Assembly (NCBI GenBank): GCA_026706935.1
Contig: JAPOXV010000026.1
Coordinates: forward strand, 959,721 to 1,023,720
Direction of reading: 5' to 3'
Length of the DNA stretch: 64,000 nucleotides
Source of the DNA: Gammaproteobacteria bacterium
Lineage (GTDB): Bacteria > Pseudomonadota > Gammaproteobacteria > Pseudomonadales > Azotimanducaceae
Shown: in pieces, positions 53,125-63,299 of the stretch
Layout: each line of letters begins with the position of its first letter
Numbering within the stretch: position 1 is the first letter of the stretch
Translations under genes and position numbers: made by a program
The notes under the pieces: model-generated
Databases searched by the model: none
What the model saw: only the letters and a program-made list of their open reading frames with translations
Told to the model about the DNA's origin: nothing

Positions 53125-54675
53125 TCAAGGCATATAGGGCGTCGGACTAGGTCCAAGCTGCGTCTTGAGATGCTCTTGTGCGAGTTCGACGAATTCGCAC
53201 ATGAGTGGTCGTGTTTCGCGAGGATCAATGATTTCCTCGATGTTGAAGGCTTCCGCAGTTTTGAAAGGAGAAGAAAGCGCTTCGAGTTTCTCCTCAATCT
53301 CTTGCTGTTTGGATTCAGGATTGTCCGACTCGGCGATGATGCGACGATATGCCGCTGATACGCCACCGGCGATGTGCATCGATCCCCAATGACCGGATGG
53401 CCAAGCGACACGTTTGAACATCCCACCGGGTCGATCGTGACATTGACCCGCGACTCCATAAAGCTGGCGAATAATCACGGACATCCACGGCATTCGTGTC
53501 CGGAGCGTCGCGCAGATCATCTTCGCACCGGCTCGCACGATACCAAGGGATTGTTGTTCCGGTCCGACCATGAAACCAGGCTCGTCAGCTAGGTAGAGCA
53601 TCGGTAGGTGGAACGTATCACACAGCTGTAGGAATCGAATGACTTTTTCGCCTGCGGCGACATCCATGGATCCACCAATTCTGTTCGGATTGTTAATCAT
53701 GACACCGACGGGATACCCATGCATTCTGCCTAATCCGACAATTCGCGAACGACCGTAATGCGGGGTAATTTCGAAGAACGAATCCTCATCCAATACGGCT
53801 TTTAGTATTCGGCGAGGGTTGTAAGTCCGCCGTTTTTCACGCGGAATGAGAGAAAGCAGCGCTTCATCACGTCGATTCGGGTCATCGCTCGTGTCGCCGC
53901 GTGGCGGCATCTGCCAAACATTTGACGGCAGGTAGCTGAGAAATCTTCTGATCATGTCGAAGGCGTCTTCCTCGGTATCGGCCAGATTGTCTACTGCGCC
54001 GCTTTCAAACACCTGGGTCCGTTCGTCACCGAGTTCCTCCTTCGAGATATCGATCCCTAGCGCAGCTTTGACTACCGGTGGACCGCCTGGGAAAAGCTGA
54101 CTAATTCCCTTGACCATCACATTGAAGTGGGCGAGACATCCGTCGACGGCAGGTAAACCGGCTACAGAGCCTAGGATGGCACCAACAACTGGAACTTCAC
54201 AAAGCAGTTTCTCGATTCCAGGCGTTACCGGATTGGTGGGGATGTACGTACGACCTATCTGTTCGAATGTCCTTACACTACCTCCGGTAGCATCTAGCAG
54301 GCGGATAAACGGTAATTTCCATTCTGCGGCCATCGTTTGTGCATGCCCGCCTTTATTCCCAATCGACCCGTCGGCTGAACCACCTCGTACGGTGAAATCA
54401 CCGGCCGTTATGACTGCAGTGCGTCCATCGATCTTGGCAGTTCCAATGACCATGTTGGATGGCCGAACATGAACGAGCTTGTTACCTTCGTAGGTTGCGG
54501 CGCCCGCCAGCTGGCCTATTTCTTTAAACTCGTTGTCGTCAGCAATTAGCCGAATACGCTCTCGTACGGTGAGCTTGCCGCGTCGGCGTTGTTCGGCGAT
54601 TCCAGCTTCACCGCCCATTTCTTCAGAAAACGCTTTTCGGCGTTCGAGTTCATCAACTTCAGGTTGCCAAACCAC
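53125..54675 (-). CDS. Acyl-CoA carboxylase carboxyltransferase (beta) subunit
   Basis: A 516-residue biotin-dependent carboxyltransferase of the propionyl-/methylcrotonyl-CoA carboxylase type. It has GKLTVRERIRLIADDNEF, GNKGGHAQTMAAEWKLPFIRLLDATGGSV, and the acyl-CoA-binding lines PGFMVGPEQQSLGI and HDRPGGMFKRVAWPSGHWGSMHIAGGV (split). No biotin carboxylase or biotin carrier gene is adjacent, so the partner is encoded elsewhere. The start is GTG at 54675 after a strong GGAGGTGAG. It is followed by the PhyH gene. Confidence 0.9.
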   Translation of the reverse strand: MVWQPEVDELERRKAFSEEMGGEAGIAEQRRRGKLTVRERIRLIADDNEFKEIGQLAGAATYEGNKLVHVRPSNMVIGTAKIDGRTAVITAGDFTVRGGSADGSIGNKGGHAQTMAAEWKLPFIRLLDATGGSVRTFEQIGRTYIPTNPVTPGIEKLLCEVPVVGAILGSVAGLPAVDGCLAHFNVMVKGISQLFPGGPPVVKAALGIDISKEELGDERTQVFESGAVDNLADTEEDAFDMIRRFLSYLPSNVWQMPPRGDTSDDPNRRDEALLSLIPREKRRTYNPRRILKAVLDEDSFFEITPHYGRSRIVGLGRMHGYPVGVMINNPNRIGGSMDVAAGEKVIRFLQLCDTFHLPMLYLADEPGFMVGPEQQSLGIVRAGAKMICATLRTRMPWMSVIIRQLYGVAGQCHDRPGGMFKRVAWPSGHWGSMHIAGGVSAAYRRIIAESDNPESKQQEIEEKLEALSSPFKTAEAFNIEEIIDPRETRPLMCEFVELAQEHLKTQLGPSPTPYMP

Positions 54676-54703
54676 CGGTGCTCACCTCCGTAGATCCTTA
54701 GTA

Positions 54704-54722
54704 TCGGTCCATGACGGACCGA
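54704..54722. terminator. Seven-pair hairpin followed by T-rich sequence
   Basis: TCGGTCC at 54704-54710, loop ATGAC and GGACCGA at 54716-54722 form a perfect hairpin; TAACTTTTTATTTT follows on the + strand. It looks like a plus-strand terminator, but no plus-strand gene ends just upstream. It may instead be an operator for the carboxyltransferase gene. The role is uncertain. Confidence 0.3.
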
Positions 54723-54876
54723 GACTAACTTTTTATTTTCTCGCTATTCTCGAATTAAACCGTTTGCACCGTGTTACTTTTCGGCGATTTACGTCTCGTG
54801 TGATTGATACTAATTAGATGTGCATTACCCGAAGTAACGATAAGTCGTACTCCTTAGAGATTTCTTTTCACAGCGT

Positions 54877-55533
54877 CTATTTCCGATATGGGAAGTTGCG
54901 TGCCGTGTCACGAATTAGGCGCTTAGCGAGTGATTCGACTGACGCCCAGTGTGAGCCTTGCGTCACAAAGTCATAGTTCCAAATTAACTTACCTTGATCC
55001 CCCTCATGGATTGAAGTATTGACGTGGACTTCGTTAGTACTACCGGGGATTTTGAGGAAATGTAAGAAAGCGATCGATTCCAGCGTACCCATCGGTTTGG
55101 TAAGCACCATTTCACCGGAGATCACCGCATCCACCTTCAAAGCGTCACAAATCTCGGATTTCGTCATCGACGACAAGAGCGTTAGCGCATTGCCGCTCAC
55201 AGCCTTACGAGTCAGTAGCGTGTTTGTCTCACTAATATCCTGAAATTCAACCGTGAAGCGACCTCGTTGTTGCCCTTGAAGATACTGAGTGTAGAGCGCT
55301 CTTTGAAAGGATTCTGCTTGTTCGCTAGCCATCTGGTCTATCTGTTGTTGCGACACACTCCATCGACGTTCTGGATTGATGGATACGTCAAACGGCAAGA
55401 TAGCGACGGTCTTGTGGCGCGCTTGATGATGTGAAAAGTCGGGCGCGGTATAGACCGTCGCACAGCTCGCTAACAACGGTAAAAAAAGAACGAAAACAGC
55501 CCGAAAACACTTTTGGATAGCAAAATAAGACAT
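54877..55533 (-). CDS. Lipoprotein of unknown function (possible CsgG/GNA1162-like)
   Basis: A 218-residue lipoprotein: signal ending LLASC with Cys24 as the lipid site. Its mature start KTVAILPFDVSINPERRWS resembles the GNA1162/CsgG group of outer-membrane lipoproteins (the phrase xVAVLPF is typical), and the domain VDAVISGEMVL supports that. I cannot name a function. It starts at ATG 55533, upstream of the carboxyltransferase gene by 201 bp. Confidence 0.7.
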   Translation of the reverse strand: MSYFAIQKCFRAVFVLFLPLLASCATVYTAPDFSHHQARHKTVAILPFDVSINPERRWSVSQQQIDQMASEQAESFQRALYTQYLQGQQRGRFTVEFQDISETNTLLTRKAVSGNALTLLSSMTKSEICDALKVDAVISGEMVLTKPMGTLESIAFLHFLKIPGSTNEVHVNTSIHEGDQGKLIWNYDFVTQGSHWASVESLAKRLIRDTARNFPYRK

Positions 55534-55779
55534 TGAATGACCGGTGGAACATTAGTGATTCGATTTCCTTTTGGACATGGCAGAATCCAGGAGATCACCG
55601 CATTCGCGTGAACAGGGAATCGGTGGAAACGAACCGCGTTCCCAGAGGTTCGGTTTTTACTTGGTAGAAGTCGTGAGGGTCAAAAGCCATCCCAAGCGGG
55701 ATTCAAGATAGCTGATGAGAGTCGGCTGGTCCACACGAAACCAGCAACTGATTAATCTCTAGTTAGCGTTACTTACCGG

Positions 55780-56445
55780 TCAGTAACAAATATCTGCGAC
55801 AATGAATCCGAGGTCCTGGACTCTGTCCCTCGCTTCCCTACACCTGTCGAGTAGCTCTGGCACACGTAGTTCATTCGTTCTGCGTCGATCGCGTTCGTTT
55901 TCGATTTCTCGTCTCGCCCAGCGAATCTCATTTCTGATTTCGCTCTGTTGCTTATCAGTCAAACTGGTGTCCTCCAGATCGACATATAGACGATCAATCT
56001 GCCTTTCAATGCTCTGGATTTTTTGGGTACTTGAGCGCACGATTGATTGTGCGGCTTGGACATTGTTGACCGCGGTCCACATCATACGTCCGGGTTGGTA
56101 TCCACTTAGAAAATCGCGCTCAACACTTTCGGGACACGAATTCTGATAGCGATCACCGTCCATTCCGACACTGAATCCGTTCACCCGCGTGCAGTAGCGC
56201 TTCGCGCCTTGTTGACGCCCTTCCTCATAGGTGGCATGGTCCACTTGCACGGAATATTTCGCACAAATGCTCTGGTACTCATTGACCTTACTAGCAGGTG
56301 CACCTTCGACGCCATCCATCACGCCCCTCGCATGCCAGCCCATGTATAGGCATTCCTCTTCTGAGAGTTGTGAACATGCCGTCAGTGTGGCGAAGCAGAA
56401 ACTAGCGAGAAGAAAGCGATAACCGCTCTGCATAGTTTTAGTCAT
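55780..56445 (-). CDS. DUF2799 family lipoprotein
   Basis: A 221-residue lipoprotein: signal with LTAC lipobox near residue 24. The mature part fits DUF2799 (ECLYMGWHARGVMDGVEGAPASKV, split; later GRQQGAKRYCTR), a family with conserved Cys pairs of unknown role. The rest (residues 140-210) is a charged helix likely to form a coiled coil. ATG at 56445 is preferred over starts up to 56586, which would precede the signal with non-hydrophobic residues. Confidence 0.82.
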   Translation of the reverse strand: MTKTMQSGYRFLLASFCFATLTACSQLSEEECLYMGWHARGVMDGVEGAPASKVNEYQSICAKYSVQVDHATYEEGRQQGAKRYCTRVNGFSVGMDGDRYQNSCPESVERDFLSGYQPGRMMWTAVNNVQAAQSIVRSSTQKIQSIERQIDRLYVDLEDTSLTDKQQSEIRNEIRWARREIENERDRRRTNELRVPELLDRCREARDRVQDLGFIVADICY

Positions 56446-56827
56446 TTTTGTGGACTCAATCGCCGTACGATTTGTCGGCCTCGTGATTTCGAGATCTCTC
56501 GATAGTATGTTCATTAAGGATACCGGTACGGCTCTGAACTTGCGCGTCGAATGACATAGTAACCCGCGGTGTGGCTGGCTTGTCATACTTTTGGGATAAC
56601 TCGTATTTGATTTAGGAACTCGATCGCAGTGTCAATGGGTTGAATCTTGACACAAGTGACCTTATTACTAGATGAATGGCTGAGTATCACCGAAAGGCAC
56701 CTGATGAACTCACATTAATAGACAGCTGTCTATACGGTCGATTCCATGTTTGGTTTGTCCGTGGTTCCACGTCCAAGACCATACATAATTCAACAACACG
56801 CAAATTAGAGATTCTGGAAACAAAACG

Positions 56828-57487
56828 ATGGCACTAACCGGGTTAGCACACGTATCTGGACAACAGGCGATCGAGATCAATGGTGTTTTGCGCAACACCT
56901 ACATCATGCTTGGGCTATCCATTGGCTTCGCTGCGCTTGTGTCATACGTCGCGATGGCGTTAGGCATTGGCATGATGAACATCTTCATCTACCTGATCGG
57001 ATTTTTTGGGCTTTCTTTTGCAGTCCAGAAAACGGCAAATTCGGTGTGGGGATTGGTTTGGTCCTTTGTGTTTGCAGGATTCTTAGGACTCGCTGTCGCC
57101 CCAATCCTCGGTTATTACCTAGCGGTACACCCCTGGCTCGTAGTACAAGCGTTCGCTTTAACGTCAGCGGCGTTTTTTGCGCTGTCAGCTTATACGATCG
57201 TTCGACGGACCGACTTTAGTTGGCTCGGTAGTTTCCTTACAGTTTCATTCTTCGTCGTGCTTGGGATCATCGCGCTGAGTTTCTTCATCAGCATGTCGCC
57301 ATTCGTGATGCTGATTTCGATGTTCATGATCGTGGTAGCCTGTGCATTGATCCTGTATCAAACCAGCGCAATCGTATTAGGTGGCGAACGCAACTATATC
57401 GTGGCGGCAAATCAATTGTTCGTTAGTTTCTACATCCTGTTCTTGAACATTCTGCAATTGCTTGGGATCTTTGGTGGCGACGACTAA
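56828..57487 (+). CDS. Bax inhibitor-1 / YccA family membrane protein
   Basis: A 219-residue membrane protein with seven hydrophobic helices, matching YccA/TMBIM proteins (GLSIGFAALVSYVAMALGIGM, LGLAVAPILGYYL, GGERNYIVAANQLFVSFYILFLNILQLLGI). In E. coli YccA restrains the FtsH protease; the family also includes calcium-leak channels. The start is ATG at 56828 after an adenine-rich leader. It ends ahead of a strong terminator. Confidence 0.92.
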   Translation: MALTGLAHVSGQQAIEINGVLRNTYIMLGLSIGFAALVSYVAMALGIGMMNIFIYLIGFFGLSFAVQKTANSVWGLVWSFVFAGFLGLAVAPILGYYLAVHPWLVVQAFALTSAAFFALSAYTIVRRTDFSWLGSFLTVSFFVVLGIIALSFFISMSPFVMLISMFMIVVACALILYQTSAIVLGGERNYIVAANQLFVSFYILFLNILQLLGIFGGDD

Positions 57488-57556
57488 TCAGCTTGAGGAG
57501 CGGGTTCTACGATCTAGCAGTTTGGACTATCGATACCTAAGCTAACTAAACCGAGT

Positions 57557-57587
57557 AAAAACGGCCACATCAACGTGGCCGTTTTTT
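57557..57587. terminator. Bidirectional rho-independent terminator
   Basis: AAAAACGGCCAC (57557-57568), loop ATCAAC, then GTGGCCGTTTTTT form a perfect stem of at least eight GC-rich pairs flanked by A- and T-runs. The A-run on one side and the T-run on the other make it work in both directions, serving the BI-1 gene (+) and the VWA gene (-), which converge here. Confidence 0.92.
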
Positions 57588-57590
57588 CGA

Positions 57591-59546
57591 TTACGAAGTT
57601 AGACGACGGTATGCAAATTGCAGCGCGTCTGGCAGCTCTTCTGTATCCTCGATAACCCAGTATTGTTCGTCGCGGCACATACGTCGTAAATAGTCGTGGC
57701 CCGATACATCCACCGTAATGCAGAACAGCTGAATCCCTTTTTCGTGTGCCTCCTGAATTGCCTTCGCGGAATCTTGAATACCGTATTCATGATCGCTGCG
57801 GTCCGGACCGTAGTCGCTGTCTTGAGGAAATCCATCACTGATCACCAACAACACCTTTAATGCACTCCCCGTTGCTAGGAGCTTGTGAGTCGCATGTCGA
57901 ATGGCCGGACCCATTCGGGTTGAACGAAGAGGCTTCATGGCAGCGATGGCGTTGATGGCTCCTCGATTGAGCGCTTCGTTGAACTCCTTGGCGACATGAA
58001 CTTCAACACGTTCATGTCCGTAGCCTGAAAACCCGTATACACAGTAAAGATCACCTAGATTTTCGAGTGCCGTTGCGAGCAGTAGTACGGATTCCTTTTG
58101 AACGTCGATGATCTTGCGCGGTGTTGCTGTTTCAGCTTGGTCCGGGTCGAAGTTGATCGCTCCGTGAAGATACGGATCGTCGAAAGGATCCTCCTCATCT
58201 TCAGGCATACGGTGTGGATCGGGCTGCACAATCGGATCGTCGGTCGATGCGGATAAGTCGACGAGTAAACACGCTGCGACGTCGCGTTGTTTTTTCTCGA
58301 CTCGAACGTACACGTGTTCAGTTGGCGTAAGTCCTGCGTGTCGGTCGGCGCGAGCTTCAACGATGGCATTGATGTCGAGGTCCTCGCCGTCCAGACTCCT
58401 TGGTACACGACGCATCCCGACGGGTTTGAGCTGTTCGAATCGCTTTCTAACCGCAGGTATCAAAGGTTGAATGCACTTTAGTAACTCGGTCGCCGAATCT
58501 TGTTGAATATGGTCTTCCCGAATCTCGTAAACAGAGCACCATGCTTTTCGCCATCGTTGGTTCAAGTAATCCCACTCGTCGTATCGGAAATGCGGACTGC
58601 CGACGATTTGCTGGCGTTCATACGCGTACAGGTGCGATTTCTCCATATCGATTCGACGTTGAAGTTGATCGCGCTCTTGCGTCAGATCAACGCTCGATTC
58701 GCGGATTGAGCCCTCGAGCCCATCCTCAGAAGTAGACTGCTTCGCGTCCATATCGTCATCAAATGACATCGCCAGTAGCTGAGCGTCAATGTCGTGGAGT
58801 TCTTCTTGCCACTCCTCAAGGCGCGCCGTACGTTGCAAGGTGGGGAGTTCGACCATTTCTTCCAGCTCACCTTCCGCCATGCTTGCTGCTTCTGCTTCCA
58901 AATGTGCGCAAAATGCTTGGTAGCAGTTAACAGTCGCTGCAGCCGTCGAATAAACGGTTGCACGATCGTTAAATATGGGTGCGACGAGGTCTTGAAATGC
59001 CGCCGACATTTGATCCGATCGTTGTAATGAAAACTCTAATTCCGTCATCTCAGCAAGACGTGACTGATCGGTCACTGTTCGCGTGTTTTCACGATAGGTT
59101 TGGTACTGATTTCGTAGGCGTCGAGCTCCCGGAAATTCCGATACGATCTTGTTCGCGATTCTGTTTTCTTCTAGTACGTAGAACAGGTAACGGGCTAACT
59201 CGGGTAAAGGGAAGTGTTGATAGAAGAGTTCGAGATCAGGCAAACGATGCGCGGTAGGTAGAGCCTGCGCGCCTAGATATTCAATCTGTGATCGCGCCGT
59301 CTTGATTGAAAACGACAGTGTGTCGTACAGTCGAAATCCAAGCTGTTGCATTACGAGCCATCGATACGCGTCTCGATTGGAGCTCGGTTCATCGTAGTGG
59401 TCGAATTCATCGGGTAGAAACAACTCACATAAATCCGAGCCGTTGATTGATCGTAGCTGGTCAGCGCTGTGAAAGATCGGAATTCGATCCACAAGTCCCT
59501 GCGCGAAAAGAGCAAGGGGACGTTCGACCTCACTGAGGAAGGTCAA
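57591..59546 (-). CDS. VWA domain protein of the NorD/CbbO family
   Basis: A 651-residue protein. The C-terminal 230 residues are a von Willebrand factor A domain with the MIDAS motif DLSAS and LLVISDGFP. The N-terminal and middle parts (with [30 protein letters not shown]) match the NorD/CbbO group. These proteins work with a MoxR-type ATPase to activate metal enzymes such as nitric oxide reductase or Rubisco. Neither target is encoded nearby, so the client is unknown. It overlaps the ATPase gene by 4 bp. I cannot separate NorD from CbbO by eye. Confidence 0.85.
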   Translation of the reverse strand: MTFLSEVERPLALFAQGLVDRIPIFHSADQLRSINGSDLCELFLPDEFDHYDEPSSNRDAYRWLVMQQLGFRLYDTLSFSIKTARSQIEYLGAQALPTAHRLPDLELFYQHFPLPELARYLFYVLEENRIANKIVSEFPGARRLRNQYQTYRENTRTVTDQSRLAEMTELEFSLQRSDQMSAAFQDLVAPIFNDRATVYSTAAATVNCYQAFCAHLEAEAASMAEGELEEMVELPTLQRTARLEEWQEELHDIDAQLLAMSFDDDMDAKQSTSEDGLEGSIRESSVDLTQERDQLQRRIDMEKSHLYAYERQQIVGSPHFRYDEWDYLNQRWRKAWCSVYEIREDHIQQDSATELLKCIQPLIPAVRKRFEQLKPVGMRRVPRSLDGEDLDINAIVEARADRHAGLTPTEHVYVRVEKKQRDVAACLLVDLSASTDDPIVQPDPHRMPEDEEDPFDDPYLHGAINFDPDQAETATPRKIIDVQKESVLLLATALENLGDLYCVYGFSGYGHERVEVHVAKEFNEALNRGAINAIAAMKPLRSTRMGPAIRHATHKLLATGSALKVLLVISDGFPQDSDYGPDRSDHEYGIQDSAKAIQEAHEKGIQLFCITVDVSGHDYLRRMCRDEQYWVIEDTEELPDALQFAYRRLTS

Positions 59547-60367
59547 GGCCAGACGACATCAACGATGTCGGAGATTGCCTGTTGCACTTCAGCGTCGTCC
59601 GACAGAGCATGTACCAACGCCGCGTTAGCGGCGCGTCGTGGCGGAATACCTTCGCGAATGAGTGACCCTGTATACACGAGTAGACGTGTACTAACGCCCT
59701 CTTCGAAGCCATGCTCTCTCAAATTTCGAATATGTACCCCCACTTTGGCTAGCGTTCTCGCGTTTTTCTCATCGATACCACTTTCAACTCGGATGATCTC
59801 GGCTTCACGTTCTTCGGTGGGATAATCGAATTGGAGGCTTACGAACCGCTGACGAGTACTGGGCTTTAGGTCCTTAAGAATGCTCTGGTAACCCGGGTTG
59901 TAAGAAATCACCAGGAGAAAATCAGGATGCGCTTCAAGCAACTCATTCGTCTTATCGATCGGCAATATTCGCCGATGGTCGGTAAGGGAGTGAATGAGAA
60001 CGGTTGTGTCCTTCCGCGCTTCGACGATCTCGTCGAGATAGCAGATACCACCGTCGCGTACCGCGGATGTCAGTGGACCGTCTTGCCAGCTGGTGGATTC
60101 ATCACGCAGAAGATAACGACCGAGTAGGTCGGTTGCAGTAAGGTCTTCATGGCACGAAACGGTCGTTAGTGGTTGTTTGACGAGATTCTGTACCAGATTG
60201 TCGTCGCCGTAGATCCGCCACGACATGTGTTCGACAAATCGAGTTTTTCCGCAGCCTGTAGGACCCTTTAGAAGTACTGGTAGTCTTTGTGAAAACGCCG
60301 CAAGGAAGACGTCGATTTCGTCACTAAGGGGTAGGTAATACGGGGCTTCGTCACCCGAAGCAACCAC
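59543..60367 (-). CDS. MoxR-family AAA+ ATPase (CbbQ/NirQ/NorQ group)
   Basis: A 274-residue AAA+ ATPase. Walker A is [10 protein letters not shown], Walker [10 protein letters not shown], sensor 1 lies in VISYNPGYQ, and [14 protein letters not shown] and STRLLVYTG carry the arginine-finger region. The tight group CbbQ/NirQ/NorQ is indicated by [17 protein letters not shown]. It starts with GTG at 60367, on the last base of the upstream VOC stop. Partner is the VWA protein just downstream, together forming a remodelling machine on an unknown client. Confidence 0.9.
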   Translation of the reverse strand: MVASGDEAPYYLPLSDEIDVFLAAFSQRLPVLLKGPTGCGKTRFVEHMSWRIYGDDNLVQNLVKQPLTTVSCHEDLTATDLLGRYLLRDESTSWQDGPLTSAVRDGGICYLDEIVEARKDTTVLIHSLTDHRRILPIDKTNELLEAHPDFLLVISYNPGYQSILKDLKPSTRQRFVSLQFDYPTEEREAEIIRVESGIDEKNARTLAKVGVHIRNLREHGFEEGVSTRLLVYTGSLIREGIPPRRAANAALVHALSDDAEVQQAISDIVDVVWP

Positions 60368-61230
60368 TACGGAACGAAGACATCGCGTCCTTGGCGATAG
60401 TTGCCAAACGTCTGCGACGCGTTTCGATTAACAAGGTTGCGTCTTTTCATCGGATGATGCAGACTGCGCACTTCGTGCTCGATTTCAGCAAGTTCATTAC
60501 CGGTATCGGGATCAATGATTGACTGAAACCGGTACTGATGCTGGTCTGACTCTTCAGTGATTAGGCCGCGTTCAACTAACGCATTGTGCGGTCGCGAGAA
60601 ATTCGATACGTAGATCGCAATATGATGACCATCGTAATCGTCGATGTCGTGGTCGGTTTCCCGAAACCGGAACACCTGGTTGTAACCCATGGCTACTTTC
60701 GCATAGGTTCCGGTGTTGTCGTCGATCTTCTCGGCAGGCGTGTCGAATATCTGCTCGTAGAAACTGACGATACCCGCACTCGTACCTGCTGGAACTTGCA
60801 TATCACCGTACGCGATGCCTAGCGCCATCCCGTTATCGTCATCTGGTTGGTGGACGCGAATCGCATTTCCCCAAGGGCAGGTCACATCGATGCAATCGCC
60901 GTTTTCTTCCCAAGTGTATTCGGTGCCATCCATCCAACGCTCGATTCCATTTAGTCTTCGCTTGAGGTCATCATGTTGCGGGATCACCACTCCGATTGTG
61001 CCTCGGAACTTCTGAGCGTCACTCTTAGGCAAGTGAAACTGCTGCTCGCCAGCATTGATCCACATGTTGAATGTTCCAAAATCGATGTAAGGGTCTCGCG
61101 TAAATCCAAGTCCCGTGACATAAAACAACGCCGCTAGCTGTTGGTCGGGGACTGTGAGATTGAAGTGCTCCATGTTTTGGATATTGCCTACATCTTCAAC
61201 GGATCGGTCGAATGAGCGTTCAGATTTCAT
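60367..61230 (-). CDS. Large VOC-fold protein (dioxygenase-like)
   Basis: A 287-residue protein with two glyoxalase/bleomycin-type modules: [27 protein letters not shown] first, and [11 protein letters not shown] near residue 200. It resembles extradiol-type VOC proteins but the usual metal ligands (His, His, Glu) are only partly clear. It starts at ATG 61230. It is translated with the ATPase gene (1 bp overlap), so it probably belongs functionally to the NorQD-like pair. Confidence 0.75.
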   Translation of the reverse strand: MKSERSFDRSVEDVGNIQNMEHFNLTVPDQQLAALFYVTGLGFTRDPYIDFGTFNMWINAGEQQFHLPKSDAQKFRGTIGVVIPQHDDLKRRLNGIERWMDGTEYTWEENGDCIDVTCPWGNAIRVHQPDDDNGMALGIAYGDMQVPAGTSAGIVSFYEQIFDTPAEKIDDNTGTYAKVAMGYNQVFRFRETDHDIDDYDGHHIAIYVSNFSRPHNALVERGLITEESDQHQYRFQSIIDPDTGNELAEIEHEVRSLHHPMKRRNLVNRNASQTFGNYRQGRDVFVP

Positions 61231-61353
61231 AGTGGACAGGTGCCTCCGACACTATCAATGCCGAATAACTTGGTTGTAGATTAGGACTCAGTCGAACCCC
61301 GGACAGAATCCCTTGTCTTGGAATGTTACTGTGGCGTCGTCTTCGACGAATTG

Positions 61354-61863
61354 CTACACACGGCCGAATTCGACGTGTTCGCGTGGATTAGCGTTGAGAT
61401 CACCGCGTTCTGCGATGAGGCCCTTCGTGTAGGACTCTAACTCGGCAGGGTCCATTTGCGGATCCCACGGTTCGGCGAAAGGTTGTTCGGCGTTCCAAGG
61501 TGTGTCGCAGAACACTTCAATCCCATTACGTTCGGGATCGTGAAAGTAGATCGACCACGTATTTCCGTGCGTGATGGGTACGACTTTGCCTACGAGTTCA
61601 TTCGACGATAGTTCTTCATAGAGACGTTTGACTTCGTCCAATGACTCGACACGAAATGCGAAATGTCCGAGTCGATTCGATGCTTCCCCTAGATGTGCAT
61701 CTTCCTTGAATGCAATCTGATGGTGCTCTTCATCAAGCTGCGACAGGAATGCGATACCCTCTGCTTGATCGTTGACATGAAATCCGAGTGCATCTGTATA
61801 GAAACTCACCATTTCCTTCAGATTCTTAACGTTGACGAACGCATGTGACCAAGTCAAAGTCAT
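61354..61863 (-). CDS. VOC family (extradiol dioxygenase-like) protein
   Basis: A 169-residue VOC-fold protein: WSHAFVNVKNLKEMVSFYTDALGF, HHQIAFKE, GHFAFRVESLDEVKRLYEEL and FHDPERNGIEVFCDTPW. The three expected metal ligands (His7, His of LGHFAF, Glu of GIEVF) are present, as in catechol 2,3-dioxygenase-like proteins. A C-terminal extension of 30 residues follows. It begins with ATG at 61863. The substrate is unknown; it lies 123 bp downstream of the larger VOC gene. Confidence 0.85.
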   Translation of the reverse strand: MTLTWSHAFVNVKNLKEMVSFYTDALGFHVNDQAEGIAFLSQLDEEHHQIAFKEDAHLGEASNRLGHFAFRVESLDEVKRLYEELSSNELVGKVVPITHGNTWSIYFHDPERNGIEVFCDTPWNAEQPFAEPWDPQMDPAELESYTKGLIAERGDLNANPREHVEFGRV

Positions 61864-61972
61864 GGTAAGAGGAATCTCAGGCTTATAGATGAGATTCTAG
61901 CCTCAAGCGCGCGATGCGACGTATTCATTCAGATCTGCGTCCATGACAAGCCATCGTTTGTAACATGCGGGT

Positions 61973-63061
61973 ATGACACAAGAAAAATCGTTCGAAGAAG
62001 TACTGTTAAAGGTCATCGAGCCTTTACTCGAAGGGCTTCGAGTGTTGGAACGCGGCTCGCGTTATATCGGTCCCGCGACGATGGATTCCATTTCTAGCGA
62101 ACTGCTTGCAACCCGGCAGAAACTGCGCAACGCGTCAGAGAACTTACGGGAATCAGATTGGTTGCCAGAAGCGCAGCCGATCCGAGACTTGGTTTCCGAA
62201 GCATATCGCGTCGCGCTTCGAGGTTTGGAAACGCTTGATGAGGTCGGAAAACAAGCGAATGACATGATGTCGATTTATCGGGCTCTTGGTGCGCGGACTC
62301 GTGTGTGCGACGCAATATATCCGTTGGCGACGCATTTCAGTTTGATCCATCGCTTTTTCTTGGACTCGCGAAAACAAGACGTTCCGCGTTTCAAAATCAG
62401 TGATTCCAGCAACGACGAAGGCATACGAGGAATCCACCACATCGAGAACGATCGGAAACAACGCGGTGGATTCTCTCTATACGTACCAGAGTCGTACGAG
62501 GAAGGAAGGGCGTATCCTGTCGTATTCGCATTACACGGCGGCAGTGGTCACGGTTCGACCTATTTGTGGTCGTGGTTACGGACGGCCCGCACCGAAGAAC
62601 TGGTACTGGTAAGTCCAACGTCAGTTGGAGGTACCTGGGCGATCATGGGTAACGATCAGGATTCACCGAATCTTCATCGAATTTTGGAGTCCATTAGCGG
62701 CATCGTCAACATAGACGACAGAAAGTTAATGCTCACTGGTATGAGTGATGGTGGAACTTTCACCTATGTTTCCGGCTGTACGGATGACTCTCCGTTTACA
62801 CATCTAGCACCTTGCTCAGCCAGTTTTCATCCGATGCTGGTCGAGATGATGTCGAAAGACCGGCTTCGCAATCTACCGATATGCATCACGCATGGTGCGT
62901 TGGATTGGATGTTCACAGTTGATATCGCGCAAACCGCTGAATACGCGTTCTCAGCAGCGGGCGCGGACGTTTTTTACCGTGAAATTCCGGATTTAGCGCA
63001 CACGTATCCGGAGGATGCAAATCCTGAGCTCGTCGATTGGTTTCTCGACGCAAATCGTTAG
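61973..63061 (+). CDS. Esterase/phospholipase-like alpha/beta hydrolase
   Basis: A 362-residue alpha/beta hydrolase. The C-terminal two thirds hold the catalytic triad: nucleophile Ser in LTGMSDGGTF (G-x-S-x-G), Asp in THGALDWMF, and His in DLAHTYP; PVVFALHGGSGHGST is the oxyanion-hole loop. The N-terminal 130 residues are helical and not recognised. It resembles poly-3-hydroxybutyrate-depolymerase/LpqC-type esterases. No signal peptide is seen. ATG at 61973. Confidence 0.85.
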   Translation: MTQEKSFEEVLLKVIEPLLEGLRVLERGSRYIGPATMDSISSELLATRQKLRNASENLRESDWLPEAQPIRDLVSEAYRVALRGLETLDEVGKQANDMMSIYRALGARTRVCDAIYPLATHFSLIHRFFLDSRKQDVPRFKISDSSNDEGIRGIHHIENDRKQRGGFSLYVPESYEEGRAYPVVFALHGGSGHGSTYLWSWLRTARTEELVLVSPTSVGGTWAIMGNDQDSPNLHRILESISGIVNIDDRKLMLTGMSDGGTFTYVSGCTDDSPFTHLAPCSASFHPMLVEMMSKDRLRNLPICITHGALDWMFTVDIAQTAEYAFSAAGADVFYREIPDLAHTYPEDANPELVDWFLDANR

Positions 63062-63299
63062 CGACAGTACGTAAATAAGAGCTCTACGAAGTAGTCGTCG
63101 AGCGTCGTTGTACTTTGCGGTGATTCGTCGGAGCGCACTGTTTGCTTGCGCCCAAAATGAGCTTCGAGCGCTCAAATTGTGCGCGGACTTATCGCAATAA
63201 CGATAGTTCTTGTGCGTTTTTGTCTGGCACGAAAGTTGTTACGTTAATCGCGATGGAGCCGCAATGGACTCCTGCGTATGAATTAATGAGGACGTATTC

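Noticed and set aside
57591-60367. Naming the pair cbbQ and cbbO as Rubisco activase genes
   Set aside because: No Rubisco gene lies in the window, and NorQ/NorD look alike by eye.
63062-63299. Guanidine-I (ykkC) riboswitch before the ABC binding-protein gene
   Set aside because: The conserved sequence blocks of that riboswitch are not present in this leader, and no similar fold could be drawn.
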